64,000 nt of DNA, taken from Bugula neritina. Its lineage: Eukaryota > Bryozoa > Gymnolaemata > Cheilostomatida > Bugulidae. A program made the translations under genes and the position numbers. Location: contig OZ037772.1 of NCBI GenBank assembly GCA_964035545.1, positions 4,139,538-4,203,537 on the forward strand, read 5' to 3'. This document shows, one piece after another, positions 21,801-34,009 of the stretch. The notes below the pieces were generated by a model, which saw only the letters and a list, made by a program, of their open reading frames with translations, searched no databases and had not been told where the DNA came from. Position 1 is the stretch's first letter. Each line of letters starts with the position of its first letter.

Positions 21801-23496
21801 ACCCGAAGGGCAGCACCCTCCACTTCCACAAACCGTCCCGTGTGATAAACGCCGCTTTCTCTTGGGCGTCGGGACTCAGAGGAACCTGCCAATAGCCGCT
21901 TAGCAAGTCTAACGTACTGAAGTACTTGCTGCCGGCTAGGGCGTCCAATGACTCGTCAATACGAGGTAGAGGGTAGGCGTCCTGTATGGTTACGCTATTG
22001 AGTTTGCGGTAGTCCACACAGAACCGCCAACTGCCGTCTTTCTTCCGGACTAGTACGACTGGCGAGCTCCACGCACTATGGGCGGGCTCTATCAGTCCCC
22101 GGTCCAGAAGATCCCGTACTTGTCGGCTAACCTCCTTCTCTTTCTCCGGCCCCAGCCTGCGTGTGGGCTGCCGGACAGGGACTGTCCCTGCAGTCAGCGG
22201 TATTTCGTGTCTGACAATTCCAGTCAGTCCCACGTCATGCTCTCCGCTGCTGAACACATCACCGTAGTCGCGTAGTAACTTAGCCATAGCTTGGCGTTCT
22301 CTGTTACTCGCGCAGCCGCCACTGGCTGTTTCGTATAACTCCCGGAGATGTGTTGGGACTGCCCCTCGTCCCTGAATAGGGCACTGAGGGAGTGCCTCTG
22401 TCGCATCACCCAGCGACGGGCCTACGTCTCCCTCCTGAACAGAGTGAAAACGGCCCAGCATCGACCCAGCCGGGAGCTTGATAGGCTCGGTAAAGGGGTT
22501 GACGCACTGCACTAAGATCTCCCCTTGCTCAGTCAGCTGATTCAGACTGCTGGCAAGTTGGATCTTTTCGTGCGCGCCTTCAACCACCTCGAGTCCAGAG
22601 ATCCGGCTATTATTCACCCTGCAGTGAATGGTAGCCCGGGAGCGGCCTGGTATGATACGGTTGCGTACCACTTGCACACCTCCCACTAAAGGGCGGCCGA
22701 ACTTGTCGACGCAGGCGAGTTCCCGCCCGGACATCATCATTGCAGATCTGCTAAAATCTATGTGACATCCGTGCCGTTTAAGGAACGGCATCCCGAGGAT
22801 AGCATCCTCCTTGAGCTGACTGACGATGAACATCTCTTGGATCGTTTGATCACGGACTCGTCCCGTCAGCTCAATTATACCATAGAAGGGAAGGCACGAC
22901 CCGTCAGCTAGGGTGCCATATTCCCCTTCGTATGCCTCCATCTCGCCCCTGACCCTAGCACTGAGGGTGTCGAAGAGTTGGCGGCTTAAGAGGTTCGTGG
23001 TACAGCCCGAATCAATGAGGAAAGTAACAGCTTTGCCTTCCAGTTTGCCGGGCAAAAAATAGCTGTTCCCATGGGGCTGCACCTGAACTCTCTCTTCAGG
23101 CCTTACTCTCGCAGGGAGTACCTTCCTCGCTTTGGGTCGCGAAGAAGGTCTCTTAGGGCGGTGGTAGGTAGGCCTCGGGGGTGCCGAGGCTAGATTCTCA
23201 GCTACCTTTGTGTGCTCCCATCCAGATTCTTGGACTTGTAGCCTTGTGAATCTGTTGTGAAGGAGCATAGAAAAGGCAGCCGCGGGGCGAAGCCCCTTGC
23301 TGGTCCGTCGTGGCTGTTGCCACTGTTGGTTGCCAGTACGCGGTACCCGTCTGGGTGACCTGCGTTTCTTCTTCCCTGGGGGTTTCATCGTCGGCCCGCG
23401 GAAGGCGGGAACATCTGCGGGCCGCGGTAGTTTAACCCCTGATTTAGGTAGGGACAGTATCGGCGGAAATGTCCTTGATTTCCGCACTCCCAGCAA
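18866..23496 (-). pseudogene. pol: Pol of element B: protease, RT, RNase H, integrase, C-terminal tail; one frameshift
   Basis: Two overlapping frames make one ancestral Pol. The upstream part (20731-23496) has a protease with FLIDSGCTTNLL and a reverse transcriptase with YLDD in VYLDDVIV. Its RNase H begins at DTDASDQN. The downstream part (18866-20920) has the integrase HHCC finger, D/D/E (VDLVGP, SDQGAQF, VVERNN), a Pro/Glu-rich region, and the Cys/His tail (GSCQHHGN, NFC, QPRCSIF). The frame breaks between RRDGG and the next domain, near the GGGG at 20877-20880 on the plus strand. Element C reads straight through here, so the break is a mutation or an assembly error. The 5' end overlaps gag by 112 nt in the -1 frame. 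Confidence 0.88.
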
Positions 23497-24338
23497 AAAC
23501 TGACTGTTTCTCCTTGTGGTGGCGCCGATGGCCGCATGGGCTCAGGGGCGGTACTCACTGGGGTTTGTGGTGTCAGTGTTGCTATCAGCTTGGCTAGCAT
23601 GTCCGTCAATTGAGTGACTTTTGATGCCGTCGCCAACTGAGACACGGCAGCCGCGGCGGGAGTTTCCTCCCCTTGTCCTGCGGCCGTGTCCGCGCGGTCT
23701 ATCTCCACTTGACGGGAGCTCCCGCGACTTTTATGCATTTGATTAGCTAGGAGGTAAGCTTCCCCCTCAGTCAGAGCATCTTCAACGGTGGTGACTCCCC
23801 TAGCTAGAAACTGGTGGTGGAGACCCAGATCATCGACAGATGCTATGAAAGCGTCGAGGGTATACCTCTCGCGGTTGACTGGGGGCAAGTCGCTGTATGC
23901 GATCTGTGCCAGCTTCATGACCGCAGCGGCATGCTCCCGCAGCGGGGTGCGGGGATCACGCCGCAACCTCTGCAATCGGGCCCTGGCATCTGTAGCAGAG
24001 AGGCCAAAGCGGGCCCGCAGAGAAGCAAAGATATTATCAATGTCTACGCCCAGCCCATAGGGCTTGGCTTTGTCCATCAATGCCATTCTAAGCTTCAGCA
24101 AGGCCACCCTAGGGGGCCACTGGGCGACGTCCATTACGTCGCTAAACTCTTGGATAAATTGTTCCACCTCCTCTTCACCCGTGAAGGTGGGCGCCTTTAA
24201 CCGGTAACGGTCCTCAGCTAGTTCTCGCGGAACCCTTCGCTCTTCTACTACATGGTTAACAGGCATTGTCTCTACAGCATTGTCTCTACGCTCACCTTCT
24301 ATTGCCGGTGGTTGAGTTCCAGCATTCTCAGTCTCCAT
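23385..24338 (-). CDS. gag: Gag of element B
   Basis: An intact 317-residue Gag. The capsid-type region is strongly similar to that of element A (RYRLKAPTFTGEE, QWPPRVALLKLRMAL). One CCHC knuckle, CWECGNQGHFRRYC, lies near the C terminus. The ATG at 24338 follows the primer-binding site by about 12 nt. It ends just behind the frameshift hairpin. Confidence 0.88.
   Translation of the reverse strand: METENAGTQPPAIEGERRDNAVETMPVNHVVEERRVPRELAEDRYRLKAPTFTGEEEVEQFIQEFSDVMDVAQWPPRVALLKLRMALMDKAKPYGLGVDIDNIFASLRARFGLSATDARARLQRLRRDPRTPLREHAAAVMKLAQIAYSDLPPVNRERYTLDAFIASVDDLGLHHQFLARGVTTVEDALTEGEAYLLANQMHKSRGSSRQVEIDRADTAAGQGEETPAAAAVSQLATASKVTQLTDMLAKLIATLTPQTPVSTAPEPMRPSAPPQGETVSFCWECGNQGHFRRYCPYLNQGLNYRGPQMFPPSAGRR
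23392..23436 (-). promoter_or_regulatory. Putative -1 ribosomal frameshift signal of element B
   Basis: On the minus strand the heptamer GTTAAAC (23430-23436) is followed after 5 nt by a hairpin. Its 8-bp arms are CGGCCCGC (23417-23424) and GCGGGCCG (23392-23399), around a 17-nt loop. The gag stop lies just beyond, and pol continues in the -1 frame. Confidence 0.75.
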
Positions 24339-24350
24339 CTTGGATGCACA

Positions 24351-24368
24351 ATCCCACCCCTGCCACCA
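24351..24368 (-). other. Primer-binding site of element B
   Basis: The minus strand reads TGGTGGCAGGGGTGGGAT, one base inside the 5' LTR. It is nearly the same as in elements A and C. Confidence 0.72.
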
Positions 24369-24369
24369 C

Positions 24370-24674
24370 TGTTATAATTTTCAGATTTAGGGTTGATGTG
24401 CTATCCAGAGAGTCTATTTATTTACTATAGAACTGCACCAGGATAAGTCGAGTGAACGAGTATATTTTACACACAATTATACATTATAAAAACGATACAT
24501 TATTTCCAGACAAGTTACACATCTAATCTATTTCACACTCTAGCTTCGACTGAGTTAGCAGCGGGAAACTACAATTGCTGCTAACTATCAACTACGCTAA
24601 TTGGTTATCCATTGTTCCGGGTCAATTGCGCGACCCTACATGTTGTGCTGCTGGTAGTTCCACAAACCACCACA
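24370..24674 (-). repeat. 5' LTR of element B (305 bp)
   Basis: Direct repeat of 17171-17475. It is followed by the CTAT duplication and then the simple-sequence tract. Confidence 0.92.
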
Positions 24675-25427
24675 CTATGACTATCAGTATAACTATGACT
24701 ATCAGTATTAGTATGAGTATCAGTATCCGTCTTCTTGGGTTAGGCAAATTTTCAACTTCTGCGCTGGGATGAAAATTCAACTAATTTTATTTTCAAAGCT
24801 CACGTTTAAAAAACTACAGTGCAAGCAAAAATTATCTAATATCGATGCTTAAAAACAAAAAGAAAACCTATCCATTTCAATTCAACTAATGCCTTGGGCT
24901 TGTAGCTTACTCAATGTTGCCTAACAATTTACAACATCCGCTGCGTCTTTATTGTTAGCTAGGGAACCAAAAATCCGAACAGCCTACATAACGTTTTTCA
25001 GACTAGGGGGCTTGTTTTTTGTGTTATGTATTAGAATCTTTTCCACCGATCTTCTCAATTTGTTTTTATGACCATGGGCAAGGCCAAGGTTTCTCCCGCG
25101 GATCTGCAGCAAAAATGAAGAGGATTGTTGTGAAACAGAAGTTGCATTTGTGTAGTTTATCATTAATATTATTATTAATGATATTAATTATTGATAATAT
25201 TAATTATTATTATTAATCTCTTGAATTTTTTACTCATAATGATATGATTATGTCTATTTATTATTATATCCATATAATTACCATAATATCAATTATAATG
25301 ATACTCATAATCATAATGATAATGATAGTTAGTGTTACCTCCAGTTACCTCCAGATTACGATCATGCTAGACCACTAGGTAGCAGAAGCGGCATGCCTCA
25401 TATGTTTACGGTTGGTCAGAAAGTAAA
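24675..25427. other. Simple repeats then AT-rich non-coding DNA
   Basis: CTATCAGTAT-type units run to about 24730. The rest is AT-rich with ATTATTAAT runs near 25160-25220 and no recognisable gene. Confidence 0.55.
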
Positions 25428-27837
25428 ATGCATACAATAGATCATAAATTGGTTGCAGTGTGTGTTGCATTATTGTTTATTAGTACGGGTAAGTTAACCT
25501 GTCAATGTTTAGATTATTCTGTGTGTAAATTAGTCTTGCAAGGATTGTTCCCTTTAAGGTCACGGATTGTCCGTGGCAGGAAGCTGTTATAATAGCAGTT
25601 ATTATTGGTGCTGACTGATCTTGGCTGTCCTAGTGTTTGGGCCCTAGTTTGGATAAAAACTTTCCGAGGTATTTATTAGTTCGTCATACGCTGCAGAGAG
25701 TGCTGGGTGATATTCTTCCTTTTGGCGTATCCTCATAAGGAGTCTTAGTCGTTGAGTTCTTCTTCTTTCATCGAGGGCGGCCTCGTTAATGATAATGTCA
25801 ATCACCAATGATAATCATAGTCATAATGATTATTATTTATATTTATAAATTATTATTAATATTGATATTATAATTTTATGTTTATATTTTTGAGTTATAC
25901 TTTAATAACAATATAACTATAATGATTGTCATATATCGTTGAATTTGACATTTGATTTGTCATTTGATCAATATTGACATCGATAATTTGATAATAAATA
26001 TTATTAACATAATGATAATTTTCTTGTTGGTGTATTTTAAATAATAAAATCTTAATAGTAATAGTTGTAGCATAAGTATAACTTTAAGTTAACGTCTAGG
26101 CACGTCTTGAGTTTGTGATGTAACTAAATCAATATCAAGTTCAAGTTGTGATACCCTCATGATTATGATTATAATGATCTTTGTACTTTATAGAGCATGA
26201 TTACTCGATATTTCTTACTCTTATTCTAAAACAAATGTTCATTTTCATACTTGTGTTGTTATTAAACTATATTAATAGCTAAAGGCCTGCTTCTAGTTTT
26301 GAATGTTTAAAACGTACTTAACATACTGCACTTGCAGCTCTATTTTTCAAAATTCATCCTTCAGTTGATAATGCTATATTACTAGTAACTTCTGCTACTT
26401 AGTAAGAATTTGCATACCATGCATTAAATCAACTTCATTGCAACTTTGAGCAAAGTAAAGCTACATCTGTTATACTAATACCTTGGTGATGTTTTCTGGC
26501 ATATCACTTTTTTTGCTAAGAAAGTTTCTACGGCCATGTAATTGCCAACTTGTAGAAGGCATGCAGTACTAACTTTTCTCTTTCGTTTATTACAGGAATA
26601 TTTGACACTATCTTCCTATTGCTTTCAATTTTTTGTATTCATATTTTTTTAGATTTGTAATTACGACTACACTACTGTTGATAGGTTTGGATTTTCTCCC
26701 ACATTTACAATGACAAAAATGGATTTGATTTTCACACTGAGTCTGATATGCTGTTTAGTTGTTTAGCTGTGAAGGAACTGTTAGCTGCGGCACAAAACCA
26801 CTTGAGGAAATTCTCCTGGCAGATGCACCCTCAAGGCAGATGGAAAATCGTCTCGAATCAAACAAGTCGTTGCGAAATGATTTGAATTTTTCAAACAAGT
26901 GTGGTAACCAAACCTTGCACCTACTCAATGAAGTGTCTAATAGATCCATGTGGGCCTTCAAAGTGAGTTGGCTAACTTGTTTGATATTTATTTTTATTCA
27001 TTTGACATCTAGTGAAGCTATTTGCAGTATGATTTGGTCGCCATGTTGCAACTTAGAGTAACTATAACTTTGAGATTGTAAGCTAAAATCTACACAATAT
27101 GTTCATTAAAACTGTTCTCTGCTTGTCACCAATTGCAATATTAACTTTCTATATAACCCTGGATTATATTAGCTCAGTATAATTTTTTAGGCTCAGTTCC
27201 TTAGAATATAGTGTTTTATGGTTAGTTCAACTTAGCATGTTATGCAACGTCTGCTAATTTTTGGATATATGAGACATTTTTAGAGGTGTGAGCTATGATC
27301 AAAAAGTCAATCTTTTTTTACTTTGCTCTCTGCTATTCTTTCACCATATTCTACACTATTTTACCTTATTCTTGCACACCATTTTTTACATTACATTACA
27401 TTCTTATTTTTTACCTACTCTTACACCACATTCTACCTTATTTCACCTTATTCTTGCACCATATTCTACATTATTCTACCTTATTCTTGCACCATATTAT
27501 ACATTATTCTACCTTATTCTTGCATCATATTCTACATTATTTCACCTTATTCTTGCACTATATTTTATATTATTTCACCTCTTTCTTACACCATATTCTA
27601 CCTTATTCTTAGACCATATTCTATCTTATTCTTACACCATATTCTATTCAAGTGTTGGATGCTTGGGAAAATCCACCGACCGGATTTTTCACTAGAATAC
27701 TCAACTGGGCTGGTGACTACCAGAAGTGTGTTGCCATCAGATCTACCTACGGAGAGAATGATGACCCGAGTATGATGCTCTATCAGGGGAGGTACTGCTC
27801 CGAGATACACCCTAGCATGGCGGCCAATGACGGACAG
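25428..27837 (+). CDS. NRF-domain (nose-resistant-to-fluoxetine type) protein, 5' exons; partial and possibly broken
   Basis: Two exons resemble the secreted N-terminal NRF domain that precedes a multi-pass acyltransferase-3 domain. The first, about 26767-26962, carries CGNQTLHLLNEV...SMWAFK and ends at a GTGAGT donor. The second, 27653-27837, encodes LDAWENPPTGFF...LNWAGDYQKC...YQGRYC and ends CAG|GTACTA. A possible first exon at 25428-25488 (ATG, hydrophobic VAVCVALLFIST, donor G|GTAAGT) looks like a signal peptide. The reading phases of these three pieces do not fit together with canonical sites: the middle exon ends in phase 0 but the next needs phase 1. So either a splice site is misread or the gene is damaged. 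No later exons (acyltransferase membrane segments) were found; element 4 and a collagen pseudogene follow instead. Confidence 0.5.
27340..27650 (+). repeat. Pyrimidine-rich minisatellite, about 34-bp units
   Basis: Units like TTATTCTTGCACCATATTC are repeated about nine times with substitutions. The array ends directly at the acceptor of the NRF exon at 27653, so it forms that exon's polypyrimidine side. Confidence 0.75.
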
Positions 27838-28884
27838 GTACTAAGTCTATTTTAAGGTCACATCAGGTTTCTAAATCCAATTGCAGCTGCAATTTCTTTC
27901 CAACTTTCAGTGTTTACAGGATAATGTGAGTTTTGGCAGCCTTCGCTGTCGGTATTTTGACCTTGATGAAAATTAGGTGGTGGAGAAATGAATAGCTCCA
28001 ATATATGAGATGTCTTGTAGCTTCAATATATGAGATGTTTTGTAGCTTCAATATATGATATTTTTTGTAGCTTCAGTATATGAGATTTTTGTAGCTTCAA
28101 TATATGATATTTTTTGTAGCTTCAGTATATGAGATTTTTGTAGCTTCAATATATGATATGTCTTGTAGCTTCAATATATGAGATTTTTGTGTGTCATAAA
28201 TATGAAAGGTTAAATCTTACATCAGTAGACTGGATAGTTGATGCTGTCAGATTTTGAAACATAAATAAATTAGCCATGACTGTATAAAGCTTATACTATA
28301 CTAATCAGATCTGTGTTAACGAGGTGTGCACACTGACATGTAAAAGTTACTCTGAGTGTGCATCCAACCAGGTTAGACACTGCATACATGTCTCTATCCT
28401 AGCAGCTAATTGCACGACCATATATGGAAGTATGCAATTCTATGTCTATATATGGAAGTATTTATCTCTGTGGCCATATATGGTAGCAAATGTCCTTGTG
28501 CATGTCCATATTTGGCAATATGTATATCCGTGACCATATATGGTATGAACATATTTTATGACAAACTGTTTCTATGATGCATGTAGCTGTATGCGTTTTT
28601 ATGACCATATTATATAACAGCAATGTGAATAACAGTTGATGAATGTATGCATTTCTATGACCTTATAGCTGTATATTTCTTCATGACTGTATTTAGTAGT
28701 AAACTATCTCCATGATCATGATATAATATCTATTAGGCAGACTTTCTATTACACATCAGGTCTACTCTGACAGTAGCCTGTATACGTATAGATATCATTT
28801 ACTGACTGGATGTTTTTCCTAACATCGCCCATAGCCTTTTTCGTGGCTCGAACCTATTATTTCGTGTTTACTAGGCAAACCCTC
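27838..28884. repeat. Non-coding DNA with two degenerate minisatellites
   Basis: About seven units of TGTAGCTTCAATATATGAG lie at 28015-28195. Degenerate CCATATATGG-centred units lie at about 28415-28560. No exon is recognised. The last five bases, CCCTC (28880-28884), are the target duplication of element 4. Confidence 0.6.
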
Positions 28885-29169
28885 TGTTACATATGCAACG
28901 GATGCTGCTACAGTCCTGACTATGAGAATTATATCATACCATAAAGTCATAAAGCCATAAAGCCATATAGCCATATAGCCATATAGCCATATAGCCATGA
29001 AGCATCTATTATAATTTTGTATTATGACCGGCTATCACTAAAAAGCTATGTAATATTTTTGTATATAAACAGTGAATTTTCTCTGAGCTAATTGTATTTT
29101 TCTAGAACTAAAATATACTACATTTTATGATATCTACATAAATTATCCTTTCTACTCAAGAATACAACA
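28885..29169 (+). repeat. 5' LTR of element 4
   Basis: Contains an internal run of the 9-bp unit AGCCATATA. The partner copy is 33566-33844. Confidence 0.9.
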
Positions 29170-29371
29170 GGAAAAATTGGCGACGAGGATGGGATTTCTC
29201 TTTTCAGTGGACAAAGTTACCAGTGGAGTTCTACATCTACTTCAGAGTTTAACAGATAGAACTACTTACAGCAGAGGAATCTCGGACTGTTCAGAACAAT
29301 ACCAGGCTAGGCAATATCTACACTCTAATCGCCTTGTGAGTAACACAAATTAATTTTCAAAAATTTTCATA

Positions 29372-32300
29372 ATGGCAGAAGTTGCGGAGTTAGTAGCCAT
29401 GCTTAAACAGACACAGGAAAACAATAGAAAACTAATGCAAATGCTAATGGAAGGGAGAAATGAACCTAAAGCATTACCGACAGTTTCTATACCTAATTTT
29501 CCGGCATTTGATTCGACATTAGAATTGTGGACGAACTACTGGGCTAGGTTTAACACTTTTGTAGCTGCACACGCTATTCCAGAAGACCGCAACCCAAAGA
29601 TCTTCCTAACCTCTCAGTCAGCTGCAACATATAAGATTCTAGGAAACTTATCAGCTCAGATGACACCACCAAAAGGCATCAATGAACTTACAATAGCAGA
29701 AATAACAGAATTCATGAAGGACCAGTTCGACCCAAAGAAGTTCATCATAAGAGAGCGATTCAAATTTTGGAGTGAAATGCGACGTAAACCAAGCGAGACT
29801 GTTCAGGAATTAGCTGCACGGATTCGTCAGGACGCCACAACTTGTGATTTTGCTTCTATCACCAATCCACTAGATGAAAATATGTGGACAAAATTCATTT
29901 GTTCTGTTAGCAATGAAGCAGTTCTAAAAGCGTTATTCAAAATTAAAGATGATGAATTGACCTTCACCAGAGCTGTGGAAATTGCAATTGAAACTGAAGA
30001 TGCAGCAAAGGTAGCCAAGGAAACTGCGCATGAAGTTAAGGCTACAGGTGTTAGCAAAGTTCAGACTGACAAAAGATCAACAAACAATGCTAGCAGCGTT
30101 TCTTCAACAAAGAAAGAAGATACTCAACAAAAAACCAGCTGTTACAGATGTGGAAAAATACATTCACCAAGTATTTGCAATTATAAAAATGCTCAATGCA
30201 ATTTTTGCAAAAAACTAGGTCACATAGAATCAGCATGCCGACTTAAGAAGAAATCAACATCAACATCACAACCTGTCAAAGTTATCACTTCTACCGTAAG
30301 AAGGATTGAATCTCTATCACAGTTACAACAGAAGTTACAGATAGAGAGTGTGGAATTCACTACGGAATTGGATACCGGAGCATGGGAAAATTTCATCACT
30401 GCCGAAATTTGGGAGAAACTTGATCGACCGAATTTGGAGCCAACAGAAGCACAGTACGAGTCAGCATCTAAACATCCTATTAATGTAATGGGACAATTCC
30501 AACGAGTTGCCAACATTCCTGATAAAGCCAGTGGACAGATGTTGAACTTCGTAGTCACAGAAATACCACAACTAAATCTTCTAGGACGTGACGCTATACA
30601 TAGGCTACAGATATCTATAGACGACAAGATGAAGATTCCATGTACATCATCGCCTACAAGTAATCCAGTGAACACAGTTTTCCAAGATCTTAAACCTGAC
30701 TACTCATTACAGAAAGCTTGCGAACAAGTTTGTCAAGAATTTCCAGATCTTTTCAAACCAGAACTGGGTTGTCTCAAAGATTTTGAGTTGGAGATTGAAT
30801 TCAAACCTGACTTGAAACCAGTATTCTGCAAAGCCAGACCAGTTCCATTCGCTATGCAAGACGATCTTGTCCAAGAATATGAAGCAGGAATAAGAAGAGG
30901 AGTCTGAAAACCTGTTCAGTTCAACAACTATGGCACACCAGTAGTACCAATCAGGAAAGCCGCACTCCCCGATCAACAGAAAAGAAAGCTCAGAGTGTGC
31001 GGAGATTACTCGGTGTCTATCAACAGCCAACTTGAAACTCACCGCCAACCAATGCCCTTACCAGGAGACTTGATGCAGAAGCTCAGAGGAGGATATGGAT
31101 TCACCAAAATAAACTTGGCGGATGCCTACAACCAGATTCTGTTAGCTCCAGAAAGTCAAAGAAGACTGGCTCTGAACACCCATCGAGGAGTACTTCTTCA
31201 GATGAGACTTCCTTTTGGCATTAGTTCGGCACCAGGGTACTTTCAAGAAATCATGGAGAAACTCACTAGCAACCTAGAAGGTGTGGCAGTGTATCTAGAT
31301 GATATCCTGGTCAGCGGATCAACAGCAGAGGAACACTTAAACAACCTCAGAAGACTTCTACAACGCCTAGATGAGAAAGGACTAAGATGTCGTAGAGAGA
31401 AGTGTGAATTTACAAAGCCAGCAATCCACTACCTAGGACATCTCCTCTCTAACCATGGCATAGCTAAAGGAAAGAAGGCAGACGCTGTTAAAACTATGCC
31501 GGTACCAACAGATGTATCATCACTCAAGTCATTTCTTAGATCGGTAGTATTCTACGGCAAATTCTTACCAAATTTATCTACAGTTACAGAGCCGCTACAC
31601 CATCTGACTAAAAAGAACGCTGTTTGGAAGTGGGGATCTGAAAAAGAGTCAAGCTTTCAGAAACTTAAAGAGATATTATGCTCGGACACAGTACTAGCTC
31701 ATTTTGACCCTACCTTGGAAGTCGGGATTTCCTGTGATGCCTCATCAGTGGGAATAGGAGCTGTTCTTTTTCATCGATACCCAGATAAATCAGAAAGACC
31801 AATCTTCAACGTTTCAAAGACACTATCTGGAACTCAGAAGAAATACGGACAGATACAGAAAGAGGCTCTAGCTATAGTGTTCGCACTAAAGAAGTTTCAT
31901 CAATACCTCTACGGCCGGCGGTTTATCTTGGTTACCGATCACCGACCATTATTGCCACTATTTGGACCTACAAAGGAGACACCAGCTTTAGCAGCCAACA
32001 GACTAGCAAGATGGGCACTGCAACTGAGTCAATACGATTATAGTATTGAGTATCGCACGACCAGCAAACACGGCAATGCAGATGCACTTAGTCGTCTGCC
32101 AGTTGGCCCAGACTTCAAGTTTGATGAGGAGGAAGATGGCGATGATATGGACACGATATGCACGATACGACTGATTTCTCAACAATTAAAGCCAACAGAT
32201 CCAAAAGTACTCCTAAAAGAAACCTTGAAAGACCCCGTTCTGTCTACAGTAATTTGCTATACAAGAGAAGGATGGCCTAAAACACTAGAAGAGACAAACA

Positions 32301-33541
32301 CAGAAGATGAGGACCAAGCTCATAGTGCAGCTTACAACATACAGTGTTTCAAGAAGGTGTCTGGCTCACTCTCTATCTTAGATGGATGCTTGCTGTACGG
32401 TTCAAGAGTTGTAATACCGCTTACCCTTCAGCCACAAGTTCTGCAGATTCTTCATCTAGGACACTTTGGCATGCAGCGGATGAAAAAACTCACACGTTCT
32501 GCTGTTTATTGGCCAAGAATAGACGCAGACATCATGGATGCTTGTAAATAGTGCAACTCTTGCACTGACCACCAGAAACAACCAGCCAAAGCTCCTCTCC
32601 ATCCTTGGATGATTCCAGAAAAGCCATGGAGTCGTATTCACATCGACCATGCAATCAACTTTATGGGAAGCAACTGGCTAGTAATTGTGGATGCATACTC
32701 AAAGTATCCCTGCATACATTCAACTACATCAACATCTTTGAAGAAAACTACAGAGCTTCTAGAACAAGACTTTGCACACTTTGGATATCCACACAGAATT
32801 GTATCCGACAATGCAAGCACATTCAAGTCTGAAGAGTTTCAAAGCTAGTGCCGGGATCGTGGAATAGTTCATCTATCTGGAGCCCGTTATCACCCTGCCA
32901 CAAATGGAGCAGCTGAAAGACTAGTGCAATCATTTAAACAGGCTCTAAGAAAATATAATTTACCACCAAATCTAGCTTTGACTGAATTCCTGATGCACTA
33001 TCGACGCACACCCTTGATAGGAGGATACTCGCCCAGTGAACTGCTGAATGGGAGACTGATTCGTTGCAAATTTGATGTTCTGCTACCATCACCAGCACAC
33101 CAAGCCCAAGGACGACAATCAAAAGAAGTGGAAAAGTCTACAGACCAGAAATCCACTGTATCCAAAGTTCACACCTATACAGTTGGAAGTCCTTGCTACG
33201 CATTCTATTGTGGACCCCGAAGAGACAGAGAACCACGATGGGTCCTTGCCATTGTCACAAAAGTATTGGGACCAAGAAGTATAAATGTCAAAGTCACACC
33301 AAGAGGACCAATATGGAGACGTCATATTGAACAACTATTACCACGCTACGGAGTTGAGGAAGATTCTGAACCAGCAGACGATGTGAAATCTGAAGTTCAA
33401 ATGGCTGATGTTTCAAATGACGATAGTACTGCTAACCAAACACCTCAACCATGGAGAAATCCCAGACTACCCACAGGCGGAGAGTATGGACCTGAAAATC
33501 TTAAATGGTCAAAGAGATTGGCAGCTCACCAAAATACATAG
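29372..33541 (+). pseudogene. gag-pol: Gag-Pol of element 4, one frame with three internal stops
   Basis: A single reading frame runs from ATG 29372 to 33541 without any frameshift. TGA (30905-30907), TAG (32549-32551) and TAG (32846-32848) interrupt it. In order it shows gag, two zinc knuckles (CYRCGKIHSPSIC and CNFCKKLGHIESAC) and a protease with LDTGA. The RT has YLDD, followed by RNase H (SCDASSVGIG), an integrase finger, and an integrase core (IDHAIN, SDNASTF, AAERL). The stops fall just before the RT core, in the integrase finger (ACK-stop-CNSC) and in the integrase core (FQS-stop-CRDRG). All three are one transition from a plausible Trp or Gln codon. It is a distinct lineage from elements A-C and has no third gene. 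Confidence 0.88.
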
Positions 33542-33565
33542 ATGCATCAAAGGCTAGTGGGGAGA

Positions 33566-33844
33566 TGTTACATATGCAACGGATGCTGCTACAGCCCTGA
33601 GAATTATATCATACCATAAAGTCATAAAGTCATAAAGCCATAAAGCCATATAGCCATATAGCCATATAGCCATGAAGCATCTATTATAATTTTGTATTAT
33701 GACCGGCTATCACTAAAAAGCTATGTAATATTTTTGTATATAAACAGTGAATTTTCTCTGAGCTAATTGTATTTTTCTAGAACTCAAATATACTACATTG
33801 TATGATATCTACATAAATTATCCTTTCTACTCAAGAATGCAACA
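33566..33844 (+). repeat. 3' LTR of element 4
   Basis: Direct repeat of 28885-29169, with fewer or rearranged 9-bp units and at least four substitutions. Confidence 0.9.
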
Positions 33845-34009
33845 CCCTCGAAAACCCCTAGAACATGTCTGCTGTATATTATATATTTATGTGGGTGTCA
33901 GTGTGAAGTTCTGGTTTGTAAGAGAACCTGGTTTAATTGGACCACAGGGACCCAGTGGACGAGACAGAGAAAATGGAGCTCCTGGTTAACAGGTATTTCA
34001 CAAACTATT

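Larger units (their letters stand above)
17171..24674 (-). mobile_element. Ty3/gypsy element B, the most complete family member
   Basis: The 305-bp LTRs (17171-17475 and 24370-24674) differ at three positions by eye. The 4-bp duplication CTAT occurs at 17167-17170 and 24675-24678. It carries gag, a frameshift signal, pol with all domains, ORF3, the pre-tract hairpin and a polypurine tract. Pol is broken by one frameshift near 20877, so this copy is probably not autonomous. It is the reference for the deletions in A and C. Its LTR sequence is unlike those of A and C, so it is a separate subfamily. Confidence 0.93.
28885..33844 (+). mobile_element. Ty3/gypsy element 4, decayed by three in-frame stops
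   Basis: The LTRs are 28885-29169 (285 bp) and 33566-33844 (279 bp), with TGTTACATATG starts and CAACA ends. The 5-bp duplication CCCTC occurs at 28880-28884 and 33845-33849. The LTRs differ by several substitutions and by copy number of a 9-bp unit (AGCCATATA), so this insertion is older than the others. A primer-binding candidate, TGGCGACGAGGATGGG, starts at 29178, eight bases inside. The purine tract TAGTGGGGAGA precedes the 3' LTR. It lies about 80 bp from the first surviving collagen exon. Confidence 0.92.

Noticed and set aside
27288-27775. Long overlapping frames in all three plus-strand phases
   Set aside because: Produced by the stop-poor pyrimidine-rich minisatellite; repetitive YSTLF-like peptides only.
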